64,000 nucleotides of DNA. Origin: Bigelowiella natans CCMP2755 (lineage: Eukaryota > Cercozoa > Chlorarachniophyceae). The stretch covers positions 82,205-146,204 of the forward strand of contig ADNK01001434.1 in assembly GCA_000320545.1 (NCBI GenBank). Reading direction: 5' to 3'. A model generated the notes under the pieces. The model was not told the origin of the DNA. It saw only the letters and a list, made by a program, of their open reading frames with translations, and did no database searches. Position numbers and translations under genes: made by a program. Below are positions 47,280 to 59,530 of the stretch, piece by piece. How positions within the stretch are numbered: the stretch's first letter is position 1; every line of letters begins with the position of its first letter.

Positions 47280-49050
47280 TCTCAACCCGGATTAGGGAGC
47301 CTCCTCACGTTTGCGGTGGGTCTTCTTCCAACTGTGTCAGAGGAGCACTAACGCAAGCTTGTGACTGAGACATCAACATGTCTTTTGGTGTCATGCTCTG
47401 TGTTGCTGCCTCGAGCTTGTTCATTTGCAAAGAGGCTAAAAAGTCGCCACCCTAGGTGATCTAGTGCTGTTCCTTGGAACAATCTAAAACTGCCTCAAGC
47501 TGATCTTGCACTTAGTGCCTGACTTCACATTGAAATCAAAATGATCCATTTTGACCTGACAAAACGCTGAATGGGGCATCTTTCCTATGCGACTGCCTTC
47601 GTTCCCACCTTTCAATGGAAAATCGCATGAAAGCCCAAATGAATGATTGAATCAATCATTTGTTCATCAAAATGTCCAATTCTCCTCCTTCTTGCTATTC
47701 TGTCCTCTTCCAACCAGTTCATTCTCGATTTGTGACCACCCATGTCCGTGCTAGCGTGTCTGCAGATCACTGCTTCTTCAGCAGCCATGCATGTGAGTCT
47801 AGCTGCGGCCTTGTTTTGCAATGACGAAATGAACACAATTCTGTCAATCAATCAATCCATGAACCTGTGCACCGTGCACGTGCTGTCACGATTGAAAAGT
47901 GGACAACAATGCAACGATGACAAAAATTATAGACACGTAATATCATATATATATTATAAAAAAACAAATCACTGGTTCAAAGAACAAGGAAGAAAACCTT
48001 CCAAGCCTCTTTGACTGAAGTGACACGTCGAGCCAGGCTGGCAGGCTCACAGGTCACTTCGCACCACCAACACGTCAGCGGTGCGTTGTGTCACAGTGTG
48101 AAACGCACAAGCCGTGACGTTCCTGGCTGCCTGCTGGCCATCACACACCAGCACACTGAACACACACACAGTGACTTCGCGAGCTCTGGAGCTGAATCAA
48201 GGGAGCACAGCGCAACGTCGACTTTCATTCGTGCATGCCCAAATCTGGCAAATGTGGCTTGGCGGCACTCTCCGCCGCAACCACCTTGCCCAGCTAGCCA
48301 GTTCTGGAGTTGCGTGCTTCGCAAGTGATGAGTGTTCAGTCAATGGACGCATGATTTCAGCAACTTGGATCCGCGTTTGCAAAAGCTACACATCAGCACA
48401 CACGCACATCACGAGATCAGCTGTGCACCTAATCAAATGCACCGTCGCGCTCCACCAGTCCACCCGGTGTGCATGATGCATCATCACTAGCTCTGGAGCT
48501 AGCTAGCTAGATCATGTCACATGCATCGATCCTGCGCATGCTAGCTAGCTAGCACACGCATGCGCTCATGGATGCGATTCTGCTCGCCATGCTCACACCA
48601 GCTAGGACATGGGATGCATCACATGAATGCAAGAATCATGCAAAACACTGAATTGACGTGGTGCATGCATGTGTTTCGACGTCCGCCTAGATGTTGTCGC
48701 ATTTCACATCGAGCAACTGTGCACGCACAAAACAAGTCTTGACTACTAGCGACACTCATTATTTGTCTCAGGTCGGAGTAACCCGTGCCGAGTACCAAGC
48801 TCTAATGTCGACGTAATCATGCAAGCTCATTTCAAAGGCAACGTGATTTCATTATTCAATTTAAAAATGAGAACTAATGTCGCTTTGGACCATTTCAATG
48901 CGCGAAGTTTTAAACCGCGATCCTAATGCTATAAAAACTTAATGAAATGTGAAAGAGTGGCTAAGCTGCTTCGAAGATCCGAATCGAATCGAGATTTGTA
49001 AGGACCACTTTGCTCATGAAACATCTAACTGGAACATCTAAATGTAACAT
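47280..49050. other. intergenic spacer
   Basis: Long gene-poor stretch. 48.0-48.75 kb is dominated by GTGAC/GTCAC, CACAC, GCTAGC and GCATGC words, for example GGAGCTAGCTAGCTAG near 48493 and GCTAGCTAGCTAGC near 48540. No convincing coding exon and no transposon ends found. Confidence 0.5.
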
Positions 49051-49506
49051 CTAAGGAGCTTCTAAGGAAATGAAGGTGTCCGGATCGGGGGGTTGTAGCT
49101 CACCACTACTTCCAAACTTTTTGAATATCCTCATAATACTTGGAATTTTCTTCCTCTTTCTTGTTTGCTGAATATTTTGCTCATCAAAATCAACTTTTTT
49201 CCTGGTTGGCATCCCTCGGGGTCCTCCCGTCTCCACACAACCTTTCGTCTTTGAGTCTATGGCATCCACTACCGCCTCGAATAAGGCTGCGTCTTCGTCT
49301 TGGAAGGCCTGTCCGTTGTATTCTCCGATTCCAACACCTTCATGCACAGTTTTAGCACGATCGCGGTGGAGGTGGCCACCCTTAAGAATTCCTTTATCCG
49401 GCTGGTTTGACTTATTCGAAATCACGAGATAACTGCGATCCAATTCTGAAAATGGGAAGGCGTGTTTTGTGTTTCTTAAGATATAATTTAGAAGTTCGTG
49501 CCAAAC
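49051..49506 (-). CDS. unrecognised protein, last exon
   Basis: Open reading of 151 residues on the minus strand that begins after a GGTGCAG acceptor (phase 0) with VWHELLNYILRNTKHAFPF and ends with TGA/TAG after FISLEAP. It is hydrophilic; one segment is basic (QQTRKRKKIPSIMRIFKKFG) and could be a nuclear localisation signal. No family recognised. The upstream exons, which should lie between 49.51 and 49.98 kb or further, were not found, so the protein is partial and the gene may be a relic. Confidence 0.4.
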   Translation of the reverse strand, partial: VWHELLNYILRNTKHAFPFSELDRSYLVISNKSNQPDKGILKGGHLHRDRAKTVHEGVGIGEYNGQAFQDEDAALFEAVVDAIDSKTKGCVETGGPRGMPTRKKVDFDEQNIQQTRKRKKIPSIMRIFKKFGSSGELQPPDPDTFISLEAP

Positions 49507-49983
49507 CTGCACCCATGCACAATCCCATGGTTTCTGTTCGCTTGAACGCAATGAGATTGGGGAGCCTAATTTCTTTCGTTTCTCCCCTATTTTGCCGCCT
49601 GCTGTTAGATAGGTAGGTAGTTATTGCCCTTTACGGGGATGGGACCTCCTAGAAAGGAACTGGTAGGTTGAGTCTCTTTTCGGGAGAATTGAGATGGTGC
49701 CCGTCGTTCGAAGGTGCTCCTCGTTCGAATGCTCCTTCGTTTGCGACCCACTTCATATTGTGCGAACCAAATCATAGAGGATTTTCACCTTGCGACATCC
49801 CTGGACATCATGCCTTAAGTTGTAGACAGGTACGCATCTTTACCGGTAATACATTTAGAAGCAGTTCTAATTTAATCACAGAATATTACCTGCCGCAGAT
49901 ACAAATTGACCTGAATTTATGCTCGGCGGTAGGCATAGAGGGATACGGAGCTGCGACAACAACTCACCACAGGGAAAGAAAGA
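49507..49983. promoter_or_regulatory. divergent upstream region
   Basis: Between the unresolved minus-strand gene and the HA-domain gene on the plus strand. It should contain the HA gene promoter and 5' UTR; no motif identified. Confidence 0.35.
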
Positions 49984-50956
49984 ATGGCGTCGACTCGGCC
50001 GCGTCGACGTGGCTTCTCTCTACTCGTCGGCGTTCTGTCTCTCTTATCTGCAGAGGGATCTCAGTCTATCTGCTCGTCCACCAAAAATATTTATAGACCA
50101 GGGTCGTTGAGATTCAGGCTCGGGCGAAGAATAGGGGGCAGAACGGTGGGTTTTACAAGTGCCACAGGGTATGCGACCCCGTCCAAAAAGGATAGATACG
50201 CGGTCGTCGGCGCCACCGAGGAGGACTTGGATGTCTCATGGAAGATGTTCAAGGGTGTTGAATCAACAATCAAACAAGAGTGGTAACAAAAAAGAACAAC
50301 ATATTTGATTCACAAACATGGACGAATAGATAACAATGCTGCAGACACGTTCAGTAAATCAAAACATTTTCCAGGTATAGTAATCTTCAGAAACTGAGGG
50401 ATTATAAGAATGTCTATGGAGATTGTGCTCTTGGCTTTAGAGATGATGATGATAAAGAACTTGTCGCTTGGGTGAAGGTCTGGTGAAGATGCCGTTGTTC
50501 TGCTTCTTTTCTGGCCTAATGCACATGTCATACCACACAGGAACAGCGGCAGGAAAATCTAAAGGGTAATCTCGACCGTGTCCAAAAAGCTGAGCTTGAT
50601 GCACTAGAATTCCACTGGAAGAACGATTATTTCGACGATCAGGTTCAATAATATGTAACTTTCATATGCTTAGAACTGACTTCTCGTCTCGTATTGGTTG
50701 TTGTTGGTGGTGGTGGTGATTTGACCATTTCTTTCAGGCTGAATGGTTAGAAATGTTCAACGAGCTCAAGCAGTACTTGGGAACATACGGAACCCTCGAA
50801 ATATCTCCAATATCTTCCATAAGTAACCAACGGTTGATGCATTGGACTCATGTTCAGCGAGAGCTGGCCGGGGGAGGCATTCTTCCGGTGAAGCGCCGTG
50901 CCATGCTCGATTCACTCGGATTTGAGTTCGATGGACCCGCTGGATCAAATCATTGA
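49984..50956 (+). CDS. helicase-associated (HA) domain protein with secretory leader
   Basis: A 240-aa protein in four exons: 49984-50282, 50375-50477, 50541-50642, 50738-50956 (sum 723 nt, phases consistent). The N-terminus MASTRPRRRG then FSLLVGVLSLLSAEG is a signal peptide. It is followed by a Ser/Arg-rich segment (SICSSTKNIYRPGSLRFRLG, TVGFTSATGYATPSKKD), which looks like a transit peptide. The rest holds two tandem copies of the HA-type helical repeat: W-Y-S-N-L-Q-K-L-R-D-Y...G...L-V-A-W-V-K-E-Q-R-Q...L-D-A-L-E-F-H-W, then W-L-E-M-F-N-E-L-K-Q-Y...L-M-H-W-T-H-V-Q-R...M-L-D-S-L-G-F-E-F. HA repeats occur in many copies in algal genomes and are thought to bind nucleic acid, with or without a helicase. 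No helicase domain is present here. Plastid targeting is inferred. Confidence 0.8.
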
Positions 50957-51569
50957 TGTCATTTAGATCACAGCATGCTGAAAGTCTCTGAAATTTGCGA
51001 CTTTACGCGCTAGAACAACAAAGCTCATCAAGTCTTTGTTCATCACGAAATGAACATTCATGCGACAGCACAATCTAGCAATGGTTAGCATCGATTCTGC
51101 GCACTACGTGCGCAACCACGTCGTAGTGCGCGCACTGTGGCGGGGCAAACATTCGTGTGAGTTGCAGAGTTTTGCACGAACGCGTCGAATTCATACATCA
51201 CTTTGCTCCATTTTCATCGCGTAAAAAATTGTTTGTCTCGCGTGCATGTTATTGGCGAATAACATACACAATAACTACATCTCATTGCTCATGTAGTAGC
51301 ACTAACTTGTCTAGCCATGTGCTACGTACGCGGTGCAAATGACATCAAATGACTAGGAAGATTGTAACAGCAGCCAAGATCATGATCGGAGAGCATATCT
51401 GAACAGTAAATAGCATGCGCACGCGCGTATCCCTCATGTCCTGTATATGCTCACAAACATACATTCACACGTTGCAGAATACTTCTAATGGACATCAACG
51501 CGATTGCATGCGCAGATTGGGTCTATCGGTCAGTGATAAGAGCAGTGTAGTTAATTGACTAATGCTAGG
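50957..51569. other. intergenic spacer between converging genes
   Basis: No supported gene. Contains an imperfect inverted repeat around ACTACGTGCGC/GCGCACTACG-like words at 51100-51135 and the common GCATGC palindromes. Confidence 0.45.
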
Positions 51570-51913
51570 CTATTTAGCTTCAAGCTGGTTCTTTTTGCGA
51601 AGACTTTGTTTGTATACTTCCTTCTTGCGTTCCTGTTCTCTCAAGACGCGAACATCTTCTGGAAGAACGTCAACCACCCTCCCCACGACACCCAGATCCA
51701 CTAGCTTTGCCGCTCTACCTGCGTATGGATCGACGAACTTGCGCACCTGCACCATCAGAGCAGATATCAGACAGCAACACAAACAAACAACCGCCAAAAA
51801 GGAACAGAATGTCCCGAGAACTTATTTTCCAAACGTATGATAATTTGTATATGATTGATTACCACAGACACTCACGGAGACACATATTTACGCACGTACA
51901 CATAGATATAACA

Positions 51914-51944
<31 letters not shown>

Positions 51945-53630
51945 TTCTTAAAACACACTTAAACCGCAAAGCAACGATTCTTGGTGAATCTTAGTAATCG
52001 ATGATCTACCCACCACACTTACTTCATGCCATCCTAGGAAGGCGTGCGTGAACTCCAAGGGCTCTTTACCAGTTGTTACAGAGACGAATTTCGCATCATC
52101 ATCGCATCTCTGAAACGGCATAAAAGCAAGATGAGGAGAGCAGATGGCCGAGTGTGAGCAGGGGGGAAAGGAACGGACAGAGCATGAAATACTCCATTGC
52201 CGTGCATCGCTCATATTATCGATTGACGTCGTAAATTAAAAACTGGCGGTGACAACAACCTGCTTGGCAATTGCTTTGGCGAGCTTCTCCGCCCCCTCTA
52301 CCAATCGCTCGGATGCGTAGGCCCCACGCCACACAAATATGGTGCTGAGGAAGGGTTTGCAACCACACGATAATGAGGAAGGGGGGGAGCGGATGAGCAA
52401 TGGACTTTGAAGTGATAAGGCGGAATATATCTATCACGATAGATGAATCCGAAAAGAAGTTGGAAAGATAATAAATGTCCTCTTGCTGCACCCCTCTTCC
52501 GTCGTATGCGACAGTCTCCCCGATCAGTACCCCGCATACCACAGGAAGGACGACAACAACGACAACGACGACAACCACAACGACGACTACGAAGAAGACG
52601 GCAGAGAGATCGCTGCTACTACTATTCTAATTACAAGTGCATATCCAGCAGGTAGACCCCCGCCTCGTGGAGATCCTCGTGCGTAAAGTCGATAACCTCC
52701 TGCACCTAAGAGGAAAGAAGGGGTGGGGGGGGGTAGGTGTTCAGTAACGTTGACCGAAGCCGAAGATGTGTCCAGCCTTTCATCATCATTATCATCATTA
52801 CTACCACTACTACTACTACTACTACTACCATGAGATAGTGCCTAATGAGACTTGCTTGGTAAAGGATGGGATTCTCGAGCCTAGAAAGTGTGATCAAGAT
52901 GACTTGATGTGACGACGTTGATAATGATGATAAGGATGATGATGATGAGCGAGATATTGGCCAAAAAGCAACGGTATTTACTAAAAGCACCAGCGATGTC
53001 GCAGAACAAAGATGATCGACGCTTTTCTCGGTGGTGGTTGTACTATCTAATATAATCCCCAGCCCCACCCTCTGGTAGGTATGTACGCAAGTCTCATCTC
53101 AAGTTGTTTGGGTAGGCGTGCGACCTTTCGTTGCCCGCAGCGTTTGTAGCTGAGGCTGTGAACTTGGCGTACAGCCCCTTTCCGCCAATAGCGTTCCAGA
53201 ATTGCGCGGATTCCTGAAAACAAAAGGCAGTGAGAGATGCCACGGTAACAGCAGCAACAACAGCAGTAACAACAGGAACAACTATGTCATCATCATCATC
53301 ATCACCATCACCATCGTCATCATTTTCCCATGCACATCAAGCGGCCTCCCTTGCCTCCTTCCTAGCACCCGCCCCAGGAAGCAGCGAACAATGGCTACCT
53401 GTCCTTCTTCGCACGATATGAAGATCTCTTCCGTATTGAGGTGCGCCAATTGTTCCTCCTCCTCCTCGTCATCCTCCGTAAGATTAGTGTAGATGTGAAC
53501 GGCGGTCCGCGCCGCACGCTTACGCTCCATGTTGCTGCACATCGCTCCGTACCTGATGAAAGGGGAGGCGGCGGCGGCGGTGTATCAGCCAACGTCAAGG
53601 TATGGCAACTATCGTCGGGTTGAGGATTAC

Positions 53631-53668
<38 letters not shown>

Positions 53669-54267
53669 GAGTGAGAGGAAAGAGGGAAGGACGGCTATGT
53701 GCGTGGTCAATCAATCATTGATGAGCATGCTTCTAGGTGGTTGTATTAAACCATTGTAGATGGATGAAAACTACGATGATGATGTATTAACGATGATGTT
53801 GGTAATGATGGCGATGATGACGACCAGATGAAAAATCGAGTTGGCGACTCCTGCACGACGAATGCATCCTGGGAGGAAGAGGTTACGAAAGGGCACACAA
53901 CACCAATCACATCCATCATCAATGCAGCCACGAACACCACGAATCGAAGTGACAATCGCTGCAGGTTGTAGCTGCAGCACCAGTAGTAGTAGTAGTAAGA
54001 AAAAGAAGAAGAAGAAGAAGAAAAAATGGTATGAGTAGTTGTGGTCATAGTAGTAAGAGTTGCAGCTGTGTGATAGCAGAAGAACAGGCAGGTATCCATC
54101 GCTTCTCGTCCTCCGTTCACATGCGAGGAGCTGCTGTATGCAGTGATCCTCCTCCTCCTCACCGTAGAGTTGAGAGAAGCTGCTTCGCACGGAACCTCGA
54201 GCGTGCGAGTGAGCATATCACTCGCACCCCTGATATGAAACATCCGCTTCCAATACCTGCGTGGTAT

Positions 54268-54308
<41 letters not shown>

Positions 54309-56758
54309 TGCGTGGGCGTTTGTTAAAAATCGAATGGATAATACCCAATGGAACTCAGCCTCCTAACTTCTTTCGGGCCCATTTCACCTCTTCTCTCCTC
54401 GCCCCCTAACTTCGCCTTCTCCTCTTCCCCTCCTCCTTTTGAGTCAGGGAGGGGCGGGGGCGGGGGCGCGACGTGACCATCCTCGTCGACAGCAGCCTCG
54501 GTTGGCGGCTGGGCCAAGACGAGAATGCCAGTGTCGAACAGCTCCAAAAACTCCTCCGGCTCACGATTCTGGAAGATTCGTCCTATGTTGGGCTTGCAGC
54601 GGAAGCCCTTTTGTGCCATCTTGTCCATAAACGGTGGCATGAGGTCGTAAAGCCATACGAAGTAGCTCGACTTGCTTGACAGCCGCCCCTGCCAGAAGAA
54701 CATGGAGTACCGTTTCGTCTTCTTGAAGATAAACGTGCAGATGATCGCGTAGCAGCGGTCGGAGTGGAAGCTACCGTAGCAGTGATCCGGGATTACGCTT
54801 AGAACAGAATCCTTTATCTCGTACACTGCCAGGTCCACCTCACTCCCCTGGTCCTTCTCGATTATCTTCGTGTGCTCGCGAGCGATTTTGGTCGCGGTAT
54901 GTCGAGCAACGAAGGCGGCTTTGGTGCTCGGCGACGACAATGGGCTCCTTGAGTCCTCCCTTTCCTTTTTCTCCTTGCCTCCACCTCTCTGCTGCTTAGC
55001 AGGAGGAGGGGGGGGTTGGCCGAAGGGATGTTGGAAGACGACCCCAGTAGCTGTTTGGGCGGAGGAGGAGTGCTTGGGGCTCCTCAGAATCTGCTGTGGG
55101 AGGATCTTCTCCCCGTTCACAATAGACTGCGCCACCGTGATGTTCACGGCCTTTAATTGGCGCCGCTTCGACGGGGCAAAGGGGGGGGCGTGGTTACGCC
55201 CCCCCGCGTGATGGAACCAGTCGGAGAACTTGAGCGTGAACATGGGGTGCAGGTACGGGTGGACTAAGCTTTTTATATGAACCCAGTCCTCTCTCGGCTC
55301 CTCCCCGTCCTCTTCCTCGGGGTCACCTTGCACGGCCTGCATTGCGAGTTGAGTCGCCACCTCCCGTTGCACAGGGTGCGCGCCAGAGCCCACGTAGATG
55401 AATATCTCCGTCTTGGCATCGAGCACGTACACGCAGTCGCTGCGAAGCTTGGACATGAAGATCGAGCCGTTCTTATCCGGCTCCACGTATAGAGGCTCCA
55501 CCTTCCCCTCCCGCGTGAGATCTACCTCAAACAGGTCGTACACAACCTCCTTCTCTGCCTTCGCATCGTTCTCAACCGAATCTGCAGAGGCGATCTTGGG
55601 AGGCTGTATCTTTACGTCATCGCTTTGGCCGTGGCTGCTGCCGCTGCTATTGCTACTATTGTTGCTACTACCGCTCAATCCCTTGCCCTCCAGCGCCAGC
55701 CAAAAATCGGCAGGCTCCTCTCCCTGTTCCATTGTACATGTGGGTGTGTGCGGTAGCTTCCGCGTCCTGACCTCCCCCTTCATCTGCATGGCTGCTTGAG
55801 CGCACAGGGATCGCTCCCGCCAATTGCTGCTCTTACCAAACCAAACGTAGATGACTTCACCAGCGTCCAGTAGGAACGAGTCGCCATCGTTCAGGGATTC
55901 GGCCCCAAGCTTCACCATATTCACGCGGATGTTCTTCTTCCCCTTGAATCGGTAGAGACGAGTGACATGTCGTCGCTCCTCCACGTGTGCAAGAATGGAT
56001 GGGCAGCCGCCCGCAAGGTACAGGAGGGGGCCATTTTTCGCAACCATCTTTTCTTCTCCTCCATCTCCATCACTGTCGTCACAGTTGTCCACAAGACCTT
56101 CTCCACCATACTTCTCAAACAGCTCTATCATGCGCTGGGACTCCTCCCCCTGAACCTCTCGGTGTTGTTTTATGGGGCGCGGCTCCATGGCGTCGGAGAG
56201 CTGCACTGCTCGGATGGCTGCAAGTGCTTTCTTATCGATGCCTGCTTCTTTCCCAATCCAGAAGTGGACGTGTGCCTCCACCTGGTTGGACCGCATGCTG
56301 ACCCCCTTCCGATGTAGAGCAGTCGCCGTGACGATGAGGTAGGAATCAGATGTGTGGAACTTGCCAAGCTGATCGTCCTCCTGGAGGCAAACCTCCCTCC
56401 CCATGATTCGCCACACTTTTACTCCAGGCTCAATGATTTCGACACCTTCAAAGCAGTCCTCTTCCCCGCCGACAACCGTAGCCATCCTAGTATCGATATT
56501 GCGCTTCCCGCGAGTCTTCTCTGAGCTTTGAAGGGCGGCCTGGACAAACTTTTCTCTCTCATCGCTGGCCTTTTTCTCCGGTAACTTAAATTCTAGGGTC
56601 GACAGTGCGCTCGCGGAATTAACAACTGTATTCTCAACGTCCCTTCCCGCTGTATCATCTTTGGTTTTCGATGGTTTAGGATGGGGTGGAGAGGGCTCCC
56701 GCTTCTTTTTCCCCTCAACAACTATGTCATTGCTAGTTGAATTTTCTACCACAGCCAC
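51570..56758 (-). CDS. villin/gelsolin-family actin-binding protein, six domains, no headpiece
   Basis: Calcium-regulated actin severing, capping or bundling protein of about 1,100 aa. Exon 1 (56758-54345, 805 codons) holds domains 1-4. D1 has VKVWRIMGREVCLQ, FHTSDSYLIV and the actin-contact region QHREVQGEESQRMIELF. D2 has TRLYRFKGKKNIRV and DSFLLDAGEVIYVWFG. D3 has DLFEVD and DCVYVLDAKTEIFIYVG. D4 has DLAVYEIKDSVLSVI and YSMFFWQG. D5 is spread over 54256-54163 (RMFHIRGASDMLTRTLEVPC), 53868-53825 (DAFVVQESPTRFFIW), 53552-53399 (YGAMCSNMERKRA) and an exon from 53213 (FWNAIGGKGLYAKF). D6 comes from exons near 52708-52640 (VIDFTHEDLHEAGVYLLDMH), 52362-52263 (TIFVWRGAYASERLVEGAEK), about 52110-52024 (GKEPLEFTHAFLGWHE) and 51755-51570. 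The D5-D6 linker exon (53.2-52.75 kb) is unresolved. Pro-rich linkers sit before D4 and D5. The C-terminus is a charged tail (REQERKKEVYKQSLRKK) instead of a villin headpiece. Confidence 0.85.
52797..52830. repeat. ATC/CTA trinucleotide tract
   Basis: In a villin intron. Other microsatellites in this gene: CA 51916-51942, CT 53635-53666, AGT/GAA 53977-54026, GT 54270-54304. Confidence 0.8.
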
Positions 56759-57470
56759 TGGGATTTCTAGTTTTAGAGCTACCGTATCCTGTGTGCGACG
56801 TCTCCGGTGCTTCTAATATTATGCCAAAACAACAAATATAGTCGATTCAAATAGTTACCATAAAGTCGAATTTCACAAACACAATGAATAGGACGAATAG
56901 AAATGTGAAATTTATAATAGAAAAGACAACAAGGGGGGTTAGGGGTGGGTGGGTAGGTTGCGAAAAGGGGATTGGGAACAGGTCTCCCCCATCAATATCG
57001 CGGATGCATGATTGCCACACTTTCTTTGAGTCATGGTTCTTGAATTTTTGACCGATTAAGTCGACAGCATCTAATAAGGCAACAAGGACAAGGATATTTC
57101 TTAAATGAATGGGACGAGTCTTTTGGTTGGTTGGTAACGCAATCTATGAACAAATATAAATAGATACTACCGGAGACAGACTTCTCTCCAGCCCTCGATG
57201 GGATCGATCTCGCACGGTCTCTTGCACGAGGATCAAACATGATTAACTTGATTAAGAATTGTTTCCAATGCTTAAACTGGAGATGTGTAAGCACTTGGCG
57301 AGACTAAGCGCTGAAATTGTCCTCGCTAGGGGGCATTTTCCTGAAACGGATTCTAAGTTAAAATCGTCGCCCCCAGTAGCAAGACGTAAATTGGTGTGGC
57401 AAGAATTTTGCTCCTGGTCAGACATAGCTGAAACGACTCATTAAGAATTTGATATGTGTACAGTTATATT

Positions 57471-57516
<46 letters not shown>

Positions 57517-58662
57517 GTTCAATCTTCATCTGGAGGGAGGAGGAACAGCGGAAATTAGCCAATCGCCACAATGCAACAGTAACTGAATTCTCATGGGGTA
57601 TTCGAGCTAGATGAATATAATATGCCCTTACAACAAAAATAGAAAGTTCAGAATGCCAAAAGTGGCATGCAAAAAGGATGGTAGAGGGAAGAGAGTCTCG
57701 GGGACCTGCGGGGGGGATAGACCAAAGGAGAACGGAAGTCCCCCTGGATTTAGAATAGAAAGAACGAAATAAACCTTGTCGTAATAATAAAGTCGCTTGT
57801 GACTTTGAGCATATGGGAGATGTTCGAATCTTCGTAATATCATGGAAAAGTAGAGCACATACTCAGATTTTACGTCCCAAAACGTCTTGGTGCATGCGAT
57901 TGATGGCTGAAAACCTCACATGCCTGTGACGCACTCTTAAATCCCATCGCGTTTGAGAGGTAATAGCAAGGAAAACGGGATTGCTCTGGTGGGCACTGTT
58001 CACCCGAACTTCGGTTCCATGCTCAGGTTATCACCGAAATTCCCCTGTAATTTCTCGTGGATGATGAGTGAGAACTATGCTTACGAAGTTTTCTCGAACA
58101 AAAGCGTGCAGAAAAGCGGTCGCTTTTCTTCGCAAATCTGGCTATAATTTACCCAGGAAACATCTTAGATAAATTTCTTCATCAAAGTCGAGAGCCGACG
58201 AGTTGGTGTTCCGAAGCCTTCCTTACCCTTGTTGGGCAACCGACGTGTTCGTTGTGAGGGCAATCCTTAGTGTTTTTACCTACGACATAAGAATCTGCTA
58301 TGTCGTAAGGAGGGAATATCCTAAATTTGATCGAATCGGAATCTGCCCCCAGGGCTGGTAGTCTGAAAACAGAGAAGAGACTCTTGTCGAACGCTGTAGC
58401 AGGCGGTGCGACCCCCACCCATTCCTCTCCTTCTATTTTCTTTTCAATGCGAAGCACTTGCTCACCCCTCAGATCTCGTAGTCTTGTTCGAGGGGAGGAC
58501 TAGAATACTGATTGATGATGCGATGATTGCAAACGTCACCTCGGCTACGGCTCACGTGCTTTGAAACTAATGTGTGTCTGAGCAGGAAGGACGAGCTCGC
58601 ATTAGGCGAGCCCTCTTGAAGAGAGTGTAATAAAAGAACCGATAAACTGTGCCAAAGATCAC
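56759..58662. other. intergenic spacer between divergent villin and golgin genes
   Basis: Contains both promoters and an AT microsatellite (57476-57512). Short open stretches (57259-57444 +, 57953-58147 +, 58182-58457 -) lack splice signals or recognisable domains. The composition is less palindrome-rich than in the other spacers. Confidence 0.45.
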
Positions 58663-59498
58663 ATGTCGAACTGGATAGAATGGGCCAGCAAGGCCCTGGA
58701 CGACCTGGATTCCGGGGTAGCAAAGATTTACGTCACTCATTCATATGTAGACAATAGTGCCTTACGCAGTTGTGCCCTTTTGTCGCTTTCAGATGGCCTC
58801 GAAAATCAATGAGATTAAACAAAAGCAAAATAGTGGCATCAAAGATGATGAAAAGAAACAGGTGGTACGAGGCAGGGTGGGGGTAGCTGTGCACAGACTA
58901 CACTATCGTCATCAGTGTTACTTGCTCGACTCACAACACACTTCCCGCTCCCACTTATTCACCCATGTGGTCACGACTTACATGCATACCACATATGCCG
59001 CAAAAATTAGACCGCTCACCGCCAATCAGTCCACTTACAACACAAATCATGTAGCTCAACAAAAACGAAAACGTGAGCTCAAAAATTCAAACTTTCTGTA
59101 TTGCATACAATCATATGTAAGCGTTCCTTGTGTAAAGCACATGTTACCTATGAGCCAAAGTGGTTCTTAATTTTTATTCCTGCAGTTGCTGGTCGACCAA
59201 GGGGGCGCGGAGCATTGGGTTGACTTATCAGGTAGAACTGGCGATGATGAAAATGATGATGTCGTGGAACTGCGAGAAAACAGAAATTAAGTTAAGGTTT
59301 GGATATTAAAATTCTTCGTTGTTTCCAATGGTGTAGGATGCGATGTGGCTCCAGACGGAACATTTACAGTAACAGTAGCAGAGACCTCTCTGGCCTCTAA
59401 AGTAGGATCTCCATTCCTCGATGTGCCATTACTCTTTTAATCAATGTGACTGCATCTGCATTTTTTTAAATACACACACACACACACACACACACGCG

Positions 59499-59530
<32 letters not shown>

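Noticed and set aside
48480-48560. GCTAGC-rich palindromes considered as transposon terminal inverted repeats
   Set aside because: No matching distant inverted copy, target-site duplication or transposase ORF was found around them.
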